A stretch of 64,000 nt of DNA from CALFML01 sp044222245 (lineage in GTDB: Bacteria; Myxococcota_A; Polyangia; Palsa-1104; JAEUJZ01), in assembly GCA_044222245.1 (NCBI GenBank), contig JBGANQ010000027.1, positions 26,877 through 90,876 of the forward strand, read 5' to 3'. The notes beneath the pieces are model-generated. The model ran no database searches. It saw nothing but the letters and a program-made list of their open reading frames with translations, and was not told where the DNA came from. The position numbers were made by a program, and so were the translations under genes. This document shows, in pieces, positions 52,052 to 61,071 of this stretch. The first letter of the stretch is position 1. Each line of letters begins with the position of its first letter.

Positions 52052-54628
52052 CTACCGCCCAAGGTCGCCGAGGTCGCTGTCCAGGCGCATGAGCACCGGC
52101 TCGCGGGTGAGCAGCAGCGCCGCCCCCAGCGGCGAGATGAGCCCCGAGAGGCTGCCGAGCAGCGCCCCCAGCCCCGGGACGAGCTCGCCGGGCGCGGCGC
52201 TCGCGGTGCCGGTCAGCAGATCGGGGGCGATGCCAAGCAGCTTGCCGAGCAGGCTCGGCTGCGGCCGGGGGAAGAAGCGCAGCTCGTCTTCGCCGCCGGT
52301 GCCGGACATGCCAGCGCGCCCGCGCGCCGCGGCGATCGCCTCGGCCAGGCCGCCGGTCTTGTCGCACAGCTTGCGGCGCACCGCCTGCTCGCCGGTCCAG
52401 ATGCGGCCGCGCGCGATGGCGTCGACCTCGCTGAAGCTGAGGTGGCGCCCGGCGGCGACCGTGGCGACGAAGCGGTCATAGCCCTGCTGCAGGCGCTCGG
52501 CGATGCGCGCGCGCTCGTCGTCGCTGTAGGGGCGGAACGGTCCGTCCATGTCGGCGTGGGCGCCGCTCTGGATGCTGACCCGGCGCGCCGACAGCAGCGC
52601 CAGCAGCCCGCTCACATCGACCTTGCCGCCGTAGATGCCGATCGAGCCGGTGATCGTCGAGGGGTTGGTGAAGATCTCGCCGCAGCCGGCGGCCAGGTAG
52701 TAGCCGCCCGAGGCCGCCAGATCGCCAAACGAGCACACCACGGGCTTTGTCCGGGCCAGCTGGCTGACCTGGCGCGCCAGCAGATCGGCCCACAGCGCCG
52801 AGCCGCCCGGGCTGTCGACGCGGATCACCACCGCCTTGACCTGGCTGTCGCGCTCGACCTCGCTGAGCGCCTGGCTCAGGGTCTCGCCGCCGACCGTCTT
52901 CAGGTCGATGATCGGCACCGTGCGCGACCGGCCTTCGGCCAGATCGCCGTCGACGTGCACCACCGCCACCACCCCGGGGGCCCAGCTGCGCGAGCGGCCC
53001 GCCGGCGCCAGCACGCCGAGCGCCACCGGCCCGCCGAGCAGCTTGTCCAGCTGCGTCTCCACCTGCTCGGCCGAGGCGACGCTGTCGATGAGCTGCGCCG
53101 CCCGCGCCGCCTCCGGAACGAACAGGCTGCGCTCGATGAGCTCGGTCACCCGGGCGGGCGCCAGGCCGCGGCCGCTGGCCACGGCGGCGCGCAGGCGGGC
53201 GGCGATGTCGTCGACCACCAGCTGACGCTGCGCCAGCGCCTGCTCGGTCGGCTCGCTGCGCGTCCACATCTCGGGAGAGGACTTGTAGTCGCCGATGCGC
53301 ACCAGATCGGCGCGGATGCCGAAGCGGTCCAGGGCGCCTTTGAGGAAGAAGCCGCCCTGCGCCACCCCCTGCAGCCGCACCGAGCCCACCGGGTCGAGGA
53401 AGATGTGCTCGGCCGCCGAGGCGATGTAGTACTCGCGCGTCGACAGGTCGGCGGCGTAGGCGATGACGTGCTTGCCGGCGGCGCGCAGCCGCACAAGCGC
53501 CGCCCGCAGCTCATCGGCCACCCCCCAGCCGCCCGCCACGCCGCTCACGATGACCAGCACGCCGAGGGCGCGCGGCTCCTTTTCCAGCCGCTGCAGCGTC
53601 GCCAGCAGCCGCAACAGCGCCGTCCCGCTCTTCTGCCCGAGCTCGACCTTGTAGAGCAGCCGGGGCCCGCTCCACAGCGCCGGGTAGCGCTCGCCGGAGA
53701 TGCGCACCGCCAGCGAGCCGCCGAGCGCCGCCGGCTCGCCGGGCAGAGACGGCCGGTTGCCGCCCCAGCCGAACGCCGAGAACCCGAACGACGCGAAGTC
53801 GAGCTGCGCGCCGACGCCAAAAAAGTAGCTCGGCACCGTGTTCACCGCCGGGTCGAGCAGCAGCCCCCCTTCTGCCGCCAGGCCCAGGCCGCGGGTCGGG
53901 CGCACCCACAGCCGCAGTCGCGACCACAGCTCGCGCGACAGCTCGCTGCCGCGGGCGGAGGCGGCGAGCTCGAGCCGCTCGTCGCCCAGGGGGCGCAGCA
54001 GGAGCTCGCCCTCGAAGCTGCGCTGCACCGCGCCGAGCCGCGGGTCGGCGGGCCGCGGCGCCGACAGGTCGTGCAGCACCGCGCCGATGGCGAGGTAGCG
54101 CAGCACGCGCAGCCGGGCCCCCAAGCTCACCGTGTCCAGGCCGTCGTAGCTGGGCGCGGTGGCATTGGCGAACAGGTGCGCGTAGCTGAGGCCAATCGAC
54201 AGCGGCGCCAGCAGGCGGTAGGCGAGCGACAGGGTCAGCTTGCCCGCCAGATCCGGGCCGCCCTCGGGCGCCCGCAAGAGCTCCAGGCCGGCCCCGAGCT
54301 TCAGGCTGCGCAAAAGCGGCAGCGGGCGGGCAAAGTAGATCCCCGAGCCGCGGCCGAAGAAGTAGTTGTCGGCGCCGGTCTCGGTGTCGCGCAGGCCGAG
54401 CGTCCAGCTCTCCAGCTCGCCCAGGCTGGCCGGGTTCAAGACCACCGCCCACGGCTCTGCCCCGTCGGCGACGCCAGCGCCCGCCTGGGTCACCGAGGTC
54501 AGCGGCGAGCGCAGAAGCGGCGCCGGCGGCACCGCTCCCTGCGCCCAGCCGACGGCCGGCAGCGCCGCGCTGAGCGCCACGGCGGCCAAAACTCCCCGGC
54601 AGAAAGCTGTCCCAGACACCGCAGACAC
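52052..54628 (-). CDS. sppA: beta-barrel-SppA fusion protease
   Basis: 858 residues. Signal peptide 1-29 (AAVALSAALPAVGWAQ). Residues ~40-325 show alternating strands and aromatic turns of an outer-membrane barrel (LKLGAGLELLRAPEG; AAEGGLLLDPAVNT; YFFGVGAQLDFASFGFSAFG), like FadL/PorV-type proteins. Two SppA/ClpP-fold halves follow (~335-540 and ~550-760) with the dyad Lys449 (GDYKSSPEMW) and Ser640 (GDLAASGGYYLA). SppA normally clears signal peptides at the inner membrane; a signal peptide plus a barrel suggests an outer-membrane location, with the protease facing the periplasm. Upstream is a Ser/Thr kinase gene, 78 bases away. Confidence 0.87.
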   Translation of the reverse strand: MSAVSGTAFCRGVLAAVALSAALPAVGWAQGAVPPAPLLRSPLTSVTQAGAGVADGAEPWAVVLNPASLGELESWTLGLRDTETGADNYFFGRGSGIYFARPLPLLRSLKLGAGLELLRAPEGGPDLAGKLTLSLAYRLLAPLSIGLSYAHLFANATAPSYDGLDTVSLGARLRVLRYLAIGAVLHDLSAPRPADPRLGAVQRSFEGELLLRPLGDERLELAASARGSELSRELWSRLRLWVRPTRGLGLAAEGGLLLDPAVNTVPSYFFGVGAQLDFASFGFSAFGWGGNRPSLPGEPAALGGSLAVRISGERYPALWSGPRLLYKVELGQKSGTALLRLLATLQRLEKEPRALGVLVIVSGVAGGWGVADELRAALVRLRAAGKHVIAYAADLSTREYYIASAAEHIFLDPVGSVRLQGVAQGGFFLKGALDRFGIRADLVRIGDYKSSPEMWTRSEPTEQALAQRQLVVDDIAARLRAAVASGRGLAPARVTELIERSLFVPEAARAAQLIDSVASAEQVETQLDKLLGGPVALGVLAPAGRSRSWAPGVVAVVHVDGDLAEGRSRTVPIIDLKTVGGETLSQALSEVERDSQVKAVVIRVDSPGGSALWADLLARQVSQLARTKPVVCSFGDLAASGGYYLAAGCGEIFTNPSTITGSIGIYGGKVDVSGLLALLSARRVSIQSGAHADMDGPFRPYSDDERARIAERLQQGYDRFVATVAAGRHLSFSEVDAIARGRIWTGEQAVRRKLCDKTGGLAEAIAAARGRAGMSGTGGEDELRFFPRPQPSLLGKLLGIAPDLLTGTASAAPGELVPGLGALLGSLSGLISPLGAALLLTREPVLMRLDSDLGDLGR

Positions 54629-54706
54629 TTTACCTGCAGCGCCGGCCGCGAGCGGCTAAATCTCCCGGCCGGCCGGCCGCCGCGGCGCCCGGGCGGCCCG
54701 GCGCGC

Positions 54707-55960
54707 TCACTGCGCCCCCCCGGCTGGCACCGGCGACAGCACGACCTTGCGATCGCAGTCCTCGCTGTAGTCCAGGAGCAGCGTCGCCGGCGCGTACCCG
54801 GGGGCGCGCAGCAGCACCTGCAGCTTGCCCAGGTCGCGCCGCGGCCGCAGGGTGAGCGGCGTCTGGCCCAGCGAGACCCCGTCCGGTCCCAGCACCTGGG
54901 CGCCGCTCGGCGCCGAGGTCACCCGCCAGCGCACGCTCGCCGCCTGCGGCCCGACCAGAAGCAGCCAGCCGAGCACCAGCGCCACCGCCGCCCCGGCCGC
55001 GCCGCCGAGGATCGTCAGCCGGCGGGTGGGCAGCGGGATCGGCACCGGCGGCAGCACCGGCAGGCTCTGCGAGTCGGGTCGCTCCAGGGCGGTGAGCTCG
55101 GCTGACACCTCGCGCATGGTCGGCCGCTTCTCCGGCGGCTTGAGGAGCATGCGCATCACCAGGGTCTCCAGCTCGGGCCGCACCTCGGGGCGGTGCACCT
55201 GCAGCGGCTCGGGCTCTTTGGTGACGTGCATGTGCATGACGCTCACCAGCTCGGGGGCCTGAAACGGCGGCCGGCCGGTGAGCAGCTCGTAGAGCACCAC
55301 GCCAAGCGCGTAGACGTCGGCCTTGTCGTCGATCGGCGAGCGGCCGACGCCGTGGCACTGCTCGGGGGCCATGTACGTCGCGGTGCCGAGCAGGCTGGCA
55401 AAGGGGCTGGTCTGCACCTGGGTGCTGCTCTGCGAGGAGGACATGATGTGCTCCTCGGCGACGACGGCGATGCCGAAGTCCAGGACCTTGGCGCGCTCGC
55501 CGCCGGCCACCGCATCGTCGCGGACGATCATGATGTTCTCTGGCTTGATGTCGCGGTGGACGATCTTTTTGGCGTGCGCCGCCGCCAGGGCGTCGGCGAC
55601 CTGCTTGCCAAAGCGGATCGCCGACAGCTCGGACATGCCGCCGCGCGCCTTGCGGATGCGCTGGCGCAGCGACTTGCCGTCCAGGTACTCCATGACGATG
55701 TACGGGGTGCCGTCTTCGAGCACCTCGCTCTCGATGACATGGGCGATGCCGGCGTGGCGCGGCAGGTTGGCCGCCATCGGCTCCTGGCGGAAGCGGGCAA
55801 CGATCTGCGGCTCCTTGCAGTACTCGGGGTGCAGGACCTTGATCGCGACGCGGTTTTTGACCCGCAGGTGCTCGGCCTCGTAGACCGCGCCCATGCCGCC
55901 GCGGCCGATCTCGCGGATCACGCGGTAGCTCCCGATCTGCGTAAGCTTTCTGGCGGCCAT
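54707..55960 (-). CDS. Ser/Thr protein kinase with PEGA-like domain
   Basis: 417 residues. The kinase domain (~12-285) is complete: GRGGMGAVYEAEH, Lys42 in VAIKVL, HRDIKPENIMI, DFGIAVVAEE, APEQ and DVYALGVVLYELLTG. A TM helix follows (LTILGGAAGAAVALVLGWLLLVG, ~322-345), then an extracytoplasmic PEGA-like domain (ITSAPSGAQ-type VTSAPSGAQVLGPDGVSLG; GYAPATLLLDYSEDC). It phosphorylates Ser/Thr of unknown proteins in the cytoplasm while sensing the periplasm. First gene of a run with the SppA fusion and rhomboid-like genes; divergent from the nSTAND-WD40 gene. Confidence 0.95.
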   Translation of the reverse strand: MAARKLTQIGSYRVIREIGRGGMGAVYEAEHLRVKNRVAIKVLHPEYCKEPQIVARFRQEPMAANLPRHAGIAHVIESEVLEDGTPYIVMEYLDGKSLRQRIRKARGGMSELSAIRFGKQVADALAAAHAKKIVHRDIKPENIMIVRDDAVAGGERAKVLDFGIAVVAEEHIMSSSQSSTQVQTSPFASLLGTATYMAPEQCHGVGRSPIDDKADVYALGVVLYELLTGRPPFQAPELVSVMHMHVTKEPEPLQVHRPEVRPELETLVMRMLLKPPEKRPTMREVSAELTALERPDSQSLPVLPPVPIPLPTRRLTILGGAAGAAVALVLGWLLLVGPQAASVRWRVTSAPSGAQVLGPDGVSLGQTPLTLRPRRDLGKLQVLLRAPGYAPATLLLDYSEDCDRKVVLSPVPAGGAQ

Positions 55961-56117
55961 GGCAAAGCGCGGACGCGGTGACCGCGCCTACCCCATACTA
56001 CCGTAAAGCTGCGCGACGGGGTGCTCTGGCAGCGCCGGGACGGCCGAGCGATTTCGTTTCGCTGCATTTTCCCGTTGCCATCGCGGGCGAAGACCGCTTC
56101 GCTAGATCCTGGTCTTG

Positions 56118-59100
56118 ATGTCGCAAGCGCCTCCCACCTCGCCCTACCCCGGACTCGCGCCGCTGCGCGCCGCCGATGCCGAGCGCTTCCACGGCCGACG
56201 GCGGCTGAGCCACCGGGTGCTGCTGCGCCTGCAGGAGCCGCGGCGCTTCCTCGCTCTGGTCGGACCGCCGGGCTGCGGCAAGACCTCGCTGGTGCAGGCG
56301 GGCCTTTTGCCAGCGCTGCGCAGCGAGCTTGGCGACCAGCTGCTCATCCTGCAGATCGATAACCCGAGCCTGGATGCCCTGGCCAGCCTGCAGCGGCAGG
56401 GGCTGGTGCGGCCGGAGGAGGATCTGGCGCTGTCGCTGCGCGAGCGGGCGCGGCAGAGCGGGGCGCGCCGGGTGCTGCTGGTGGTCGACCACGCCGAGGA
56501 GCTCTTATTGCTGGCGCCGGCGGCGCAGCGCAACCTGGTCGACCAGCTGCTCTTGCTGACCCAGCCGGGCGAGGAGCCGGAGACGCTGCTCCTGTGGGTC
56601 GCCCGCGGCGACTGCCTGTGCGCGCTGGCGGCGCTGTCGCCGCGGCTGCCGCCGCTGCTCGAGTCGGCCACCGTGCTCATCCCGGGCACGCTCGAGCTGG
56701 CCGAGTGGACGGCGATGGTGCAGGAGCCGGCGCGGCACGCCGGGGTGACGGTCGAGCCCTCGCTCATCGACGCCCTGGCGCGCGATCTCTCGGCGCTCGC
56801 CCCGGGCCAGACCGAGGGGCGGGCCTGCGAGGCGGTGCTGCCGCTGCTGGCGGCGACGCTGGACCGGCTGTGGGACGGCCTGCAGCTGCGGCCCGGGGCG
56901 AGCTCTCTCAGCGTCGCCGACTATCAGGGCAGCACCGTGCTGCCACGGGCGCTGGCGCTGACCGCAGAGTCGGCGTGGCAGGGGCTGCCGCTGCGCCTGC
57001 AGCCGATGGCCCGGCGGCTGCTGCTCCTGCTCGTGCACCCGCTGCCGGTCAGCGGGGGGACGCTGCTCGTGCCGCGCCCCCGGCGCGAGGAAGATCTTCT
57101 GGCGCAGCTGGCGCCGGCGGCGCTCATCCCGCCGAGCGGCTCGGGACAGCTCGCCGCCGACTCGCCGGCGCGGCAGGCCGCTGACGCGCTGGTGCGCCTG
57201 CTCAATGCCGGCCTTTTGCGCCGCGAAGCGGGCGTCATCGAGCTGGCCAGCGCGGCGCTGCTCGGCGAGTGGAAGGAGCTCGGGCGCTGGCCCGAAGAGG
57301 AGCGGCGCTTCCAGGCCTGGCACCGCGAGACCCTGGCGCTGGTCCAGCGCGAAGGCTCGCGGCCCTCGCTGCCGACCATTACGCCGGCCAGCCTGCCGGG
57401 GGGCAGCCTGCCCGGGGTGGCGCTGCAGGGGGCCCGGCTGGCCGAGGCCGAGCGCTGGCTGGCCGAGCGCCCAAGCCAGATCGATCCCAAGATCGTGCGC
57501 CTGATCATCACCGGGGTCACCCAGCGCGATCGCCGCACCGCGCAGACCGCGCAGCTGACCGCGGTGGCGCCGCGTCGCTTGACCTTTGCGCTGGCGATCC
57601 TGGCGCTGTTGCTGGGCGGCGGCCTGGTCACGCAGTGGCAGCGCCAGAAGGCCCGCCGTGCTGAGGGCTACTTCCAGCTCGACTCCGAGCGCGGGGCGCG
57701 CGCCGCGCTCATGGTGCAGCAGCCGGGTCAGGACGGGGCGGCGCTGGCCCTGGCGATCTCGGCGGCGGCGCCGAGCCTGCGCAGCGGCCGCAAGACGCCG
57801 CCGCTCGCCAAGGACGGGCTGATGCTGACCTACAGCGCCGCCAAGATCTCCCGCCCGCTGCACGGCCACTCGGACAGCGTCGAGGCGGCGGTGTTCGACC
57901 CGAGCGGGCAGCGGGTGCTCACCGGCAGCCGCGATCAGACGGCGCGGCTGTGGAACGCCCGCACCGGCGAGCCGCTGCTGGTGCTCAGCGGCCACACCGG
58001 CATGATCACCAGCGTCAACTTCTCGCCCGATGGGGCGCTCGCCCTGACCACCAGCAATGACGGCACGGCGCGCATCTGGGACAGCCAGACCGGGGCGCTG
58101 CGGTGGGTGCTCAAGGGGCACACCGATCGGGTCGAGATGGGGGTGTTCTCGCCGCTCGGCGACCGGGTGGTGACCGCCGGCCACGACCACACCGCGCGGA
58201 TCTGGGACAGCCGGACCGGCCAGCAGATCGCGCTGCTGCGCGGCCACAGCGAGCCGGTGATCGTCGCCGCGTTCCTGCCGAGCGGCCGCGCCGTGCTGAC
58301 CGCGAGCTTCGACAAGACGGTGCGGCTGTGGGACAGCCAGACTGGAGCGGTGCTCAAGGTGCTGTGCCGGCACACCAACCGGGTCAACCTGGTGGCGGTC
58401 TCGCCCGACGGCGAGCGGGTGGTCACCGGCAGCTGGGATCAGACGGCGCTCTTGTGGCACCTGGGCGCCGCGGCGACCGGCGGCGCGCCCGGCAACAGTC
58501 GGGCGGCGGCGACCGCGGCCGAGACCCCGGTGGTGCTGGACCACGGCTCACCGCTGCACGCCCTGGCGATCGCGCCGAGCGGCGACTACATCGCCACCGC
58601 CGGCACCGATGGCGTGGTCAAGCTGTGGGACGGCCACACCGGGGCGCTGCGGGCGCGCTTCATCGGCCACTCGGGCGTGGTCGATGGGCTCGGCTTCTCG
58701 CCGAGCAGCCAGCACCTCATCTCGGCCGGACACGACCGCACGGTGCGCCTGTGGGACGTGCGCACCGAGCAGAACATCGCCGTGCTGCGCGGCCACAGCA
58801 ACTCCGTCTACACCGCCGCCTTCGCCCCGAGCGGCGCCGAGGCGGTGACCGCCAGCTACGACAAGACGGCGCGCATCTGGGACGTGCGCAGCGGCACCCC
58901 GGTGGCGATCCTGCAGGGCCACACCCGCCCGATCGCCAGCGCCGTGTTCTCGCCCGACGGGACGCGCATCGCCACCGCCGGCTACGACTACACCGCGCGG
59001 CTGTGGCGCTGGCCGGGCGGCGAGCCGCTGGCGGTGATGACCGGCCACCGCCACCTGGTCAACTGCGTCGCCTTCTCGCCCGATGGCGACCGCGTGGCGA

Positions 59101-59873
59101 CCAGCAGCACCGATGCCGACGTGCGGCTGTGGGATGGGCACAGCGGGCAGTTGCTCAAGGTCCTGTCCGGGCACCGCGGGGCGGTGTTCACGCTCGCCTT
59201 CTCGCCCGACGGCCGGCGCCTGGTGACCGGCGGCGACGACGGCACCTTGCGCAGCTGGGACGTGCAGAGCGGGCTGCCGCTGCGCACCGCCGAGGGTCAT
59301 GGCGGCGATCTGGTGTGGACCGAGTTCGCGCCCGACGGCTCGCTGCTGGTCAGCTCGGGCACCGAGGGCGAGACGTTCCTGCGCGACCCCGAGACGCTGC
59401 GCGCCGAGCGCGCCCTGCCGCTGCACCACAAGGTCGTAAACTCGGCGGTGTTCCAGCGCACCGCCGCCGGGCTGCGCCTCATCACCGCGGCCGAGGATCG
59501 CTCGGTGCGCATCTGGGACCCGGCCACCGCGACCCAGCTGTCGGCGCTGCAGGGCTTCGCCGACAACATCATCCTGGCCACCCTGTCGCCATCGGGCAAG
59601 CGGCTGCTCATCCTGGCCAAGGACGGCGTGGTGCGGCTGTGGGACATGCAGGCCGAGATGCCGCTGGCGGTGCTGCCAAGCTTTGATGACGACCTGACCA
59701 CCGCCGCCTACGCGCCGCCCGACGGACGCTACTTCCTGCTCGGCAGCGCCAACGGCTTTGTCCGCATCTACGCCGACGACTACGCCGCCAACCTCGCCGG
59801 CACGCTCACCGATGCTTGCAACCTGCTGCGCCACCAGCCGGAGTTTGAGAGCGTGCGAACCTATTGTCCCTAG
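56118..59873 (+). CDS. nSTAND1-type NTPase with WD40 propellers
   Basis: 1251 residues from ATG 56118. N-terminal SPYPGLAPLRAADAERFHGR is the start of novel-STAND NTPase 1, with Walker A GPPGCGKT (49-56) and Walker B RRVLLVVDHAEELL (~118-130). The NTPase and helical region run to ~470, then a TM helix (LTFALAILALLLGGGLV, ~489-506). From ~577 to 1240 there are about fifteen WD40 units with GH..V.....SPDG....T...D.T.R.WD, such as RIWDSQTG and RLWDVRTE, making two propellers. STAND proteins use the propeller to sense a ligand and the NTPase as a switch; the TM helix separates them across the membrane. Target unknown. Divergent from the kinase gene. Confidence 0.93.
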   Translation: MSQAPPTSPYPGLAPLRAADAERFHGRRRLSHRVLLRLQEPRRFLALVGPPGCGKTSLVQAGLLPALRSELGDQLLILQIDNPSLDALASLQRQGLVRPEEDLALSLRERARQSGARRVLLVVDHAEELLLLAPAAQRNLVDQLLLLTQPGEEPETLLLWVARGDCLCALAALSPRLPPLLESATVLIPGTLELAEWTAMVQEPARHAGVTVEPSLIDALARDLSALAPGQTEGRACEAVLPLLAATLDRLWDGLQLRPGASSLSVADYQGSTVLPRALALTAESAWQGLPLRLQPMARRLLLLLVHPLPVSGGTLLVPRPRREEDLLAQLAPAALIPPSGSGQLAADSPARQAADALVRLLNAGLLRREAGVIELASAALLGEWKELGRWPEEERRFQAWHRETLALVQREGSRPSLPTITPASLPGGSLPGVALQGARLAEAERWLAERPSQIDPKIVRLIITGVTQRDRRTAQTAQLTAVAPRRLTFALAILALLLGGGLVTQWQRQKARRAEGYFQLDSERGARAALMVQQPGQDGAALALAISAAAPSLRSGRKTPPLAKDGLMLTYSAAKISRPLHGHSDSVEAAVFDPSGQRVLTGSRDQTARLWNARTGEPLLVLSGHTGMITSVNFSPDGALALTTSNDGTARIWDSQTGALRWVLKGHTDRVEMGVFSPLGDRVVTAGHDHTARIWDSRTGQQIALLRGHSEPVIVAAFLPSGRAVLTASFDKTVRLWDSQTGAVLKVLCRHTNRVNLVAVSPDGERVVTGSWDQTALLWHLGAAATGGAPGNSRAAATAAETPVVLDHGSPLHALAIAPSGDYIATAGTDGVVKLWDGHTGALRARFIGHSGVVDGLGFSPSSQHLISAGHDRTVRLWDVRTEQNIAVLRGHSNSVYTAAFAPSGAEAVTASYDKTARIWDVRSGTPVAILQGHTRPIASAVFSPDGTRIATAGYDYTARLWRWPGGEPLAVMTGHRHLVNCVAFSPDGDRVATSSTDADVRLWDGHSGQLLKVLSGHRGAVFTLAFSPDGRRLVTGGDDGTLRSWDVQSGLPLRTAEGHGGDLVWTEFAPDGSLLVSSGTEGETFLRDPETLRAERALPLHHKVVNSAVFQRTAAGLRLITAAEDRSVRIWDPATATQLSALQGFADNIILATLSPSGKRLLILAKDGVVRLWDMQAEMPLAVLPSFDDDLTTAAYAPPDGRYFLLGSANGFVRIYADDYAANLAGTLTDACNLLRHQPEFESVRTYCP

Positions 59874-59999
59874 TCCAAACCCGCCCGCGCAGTCTCCGCA
59901 CTCTCCTGTCGCTGAGAAGCAGATTCAGGTTTGCCCCCGCGCCCCGCCGTAGTAAAAAACACGCAAGTCCTTCCCATTGACACAAAACTGGATAATCCG

Positions 60000-60182
60000 A
60001 TGACCAAAGCGACCCCGGTTCCGCACTCTCCCCGCCCCACCGAGCCAGCTGGCGCGCCCCCGGCCGAGCACGAGCTGTTCCCGTCAGCCCTGGCCGCCGA
60101 CGAAGAGGATGACTCCTCGGCGCGCGCCAGTGACAACGGCGGCGGCACCTCGGGCAACCACGGCAACGGCACCGCCGGCTGA
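60000..60182 (+). CDS. hypothetical small acidic disordered peptide
   Basis: 60 residues from ATG 60000, Pro/Ala/Ser-rich with EEDDSS and a Gly/Asn-rich end. No family and no obvious ribosome site. It fills the gap between the WD40 gene and the response regulator on the opposite strand; it may be spurious. Confidence 0.3.
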   Translation: MTKATPVPHSPRPTEPAGAPPAEHELFPSALAADEEDDSSARASDNGGGTSGNHGNGTAG

Positions 60183-60204
60183 GCGGGGCGCGGGGGCGCT
60201 GCGG

Positions 60205-61071
60205 CTACGGCACCAGCTTGTAGCCGTAGCCGTAGACGGTGAGGATGTGGCGGGGGTGGTGCTGGTTCTCTTCCAGCTTCTTGCGCAGCTTGACGACGAA
60301 GTTGTCGACGGTGCGGTTGGTCGGGTAGGCCTCGATGCCCCAGATCTTGTCGAGGATCTCGTCGCGTGAGACCGGCTGGTCGGCGCGCTCAAAGAGCATC
60401 TTGAGCAGCTCGACCTCGTAGAACGTCAGGGTCTGCGTCTTGCGGGCGCGGGTCAGGGTGTGCTTCTTGAGGTTGATCTCGCAGCTGCCGATGCGGATCG
60501 TCTCCAGCTCCTTGCCCTGGGTGCGGCCAAGGCGGCGCAGGATCGCCTTGATGCGAGCCAGGAGCTCGCCGATCGAGAACGGCTTGGTCACGTAGTCGTC
60601 GGCGCCGGCCTCCAGGCCGCGGATCTTGTCGAGCTCCTGGCCGCGGGCGGTCAGGATGATGATCGGCACCACCTGGTTGAAGGTGCGGATCTCCTCGCAC
60701 ACCTGGTAGCCGTTGATGTCGGGGAGCATGAGGTCGAGGATCACCAAGTCGGCGCCGCGCTCGCGCATCTCGCGCACCCCGAGGCGGCCCTCCATGTGGT
60801 TGCAGACCTCGAAGCCTTCAAACTCCAGCACGTCGGTGAGGCCGCGCACCAGGTCGGGCTCGTCTTCGACAAGGAGGATGCGCTGCTTCTTGACCACTTC
60901 GCTGCCCGGCGAGCCGGGGGTCGGCGCGGGGGTGCTGGAGGCGGCGCCGCCGGACGGGCTGCCCGACTGGCTGCCCGACGAGTTCATGCTCCCGGCGACG
61001 CTGCCGGTGGGAGAGCTGCTGCTGGATCCAGAGTGGCTGGTGCCCATTTTCGTGCCCAATGGCTCTTTCAC
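60205..61071 (-). CDS. OmpR-family response regulator with Ser/Gly-rich extension
   Basis: 288 residues. A 57-residue Ser/Gly-rich N-terminus, unusual for the family, precedes the receiver (LLVEDEPDLVRGL, phosphoacceptor Asp113 in VILDLMLPD, Lys in YVTKPFSIGE). The winged-helix domain (TFYEVELLKMLFERADQPVS, DEILDKIWGIEAYPTNRTVD, YGYGYKLVP) is OmpR/PhoB type and binds promoters. Its ATG overlaps the kinase stop as ATGA, so the kinase gene comes first and the two are coupled. Confidence 0.93.
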   Translation of the reverse strand: MKEPLGTKMGTSHSGSSSSSPTGSVAGSMNSSGSQSGSPSGGAASSTPAPTPGSPGSEVVKKQRILLVEDEPDLVRGLTDVLEFEGFEVCNHMEGRLGVREMRERGADLVILDLMLPDINGYQVCEEIRTFNQVVPIIILTARGQELDKIRGLEAGADDYVTKPFSIGELLARIKAILRRLGRTQGKELETIRIGSCEINLKKHTLTRARKTQTLTFYEVELLKMLFERADQPVSRDEILDKIWGIEAYPTNRTVDNFVVKLRKKLEENQHHPRHILTVYGYGYKLVP

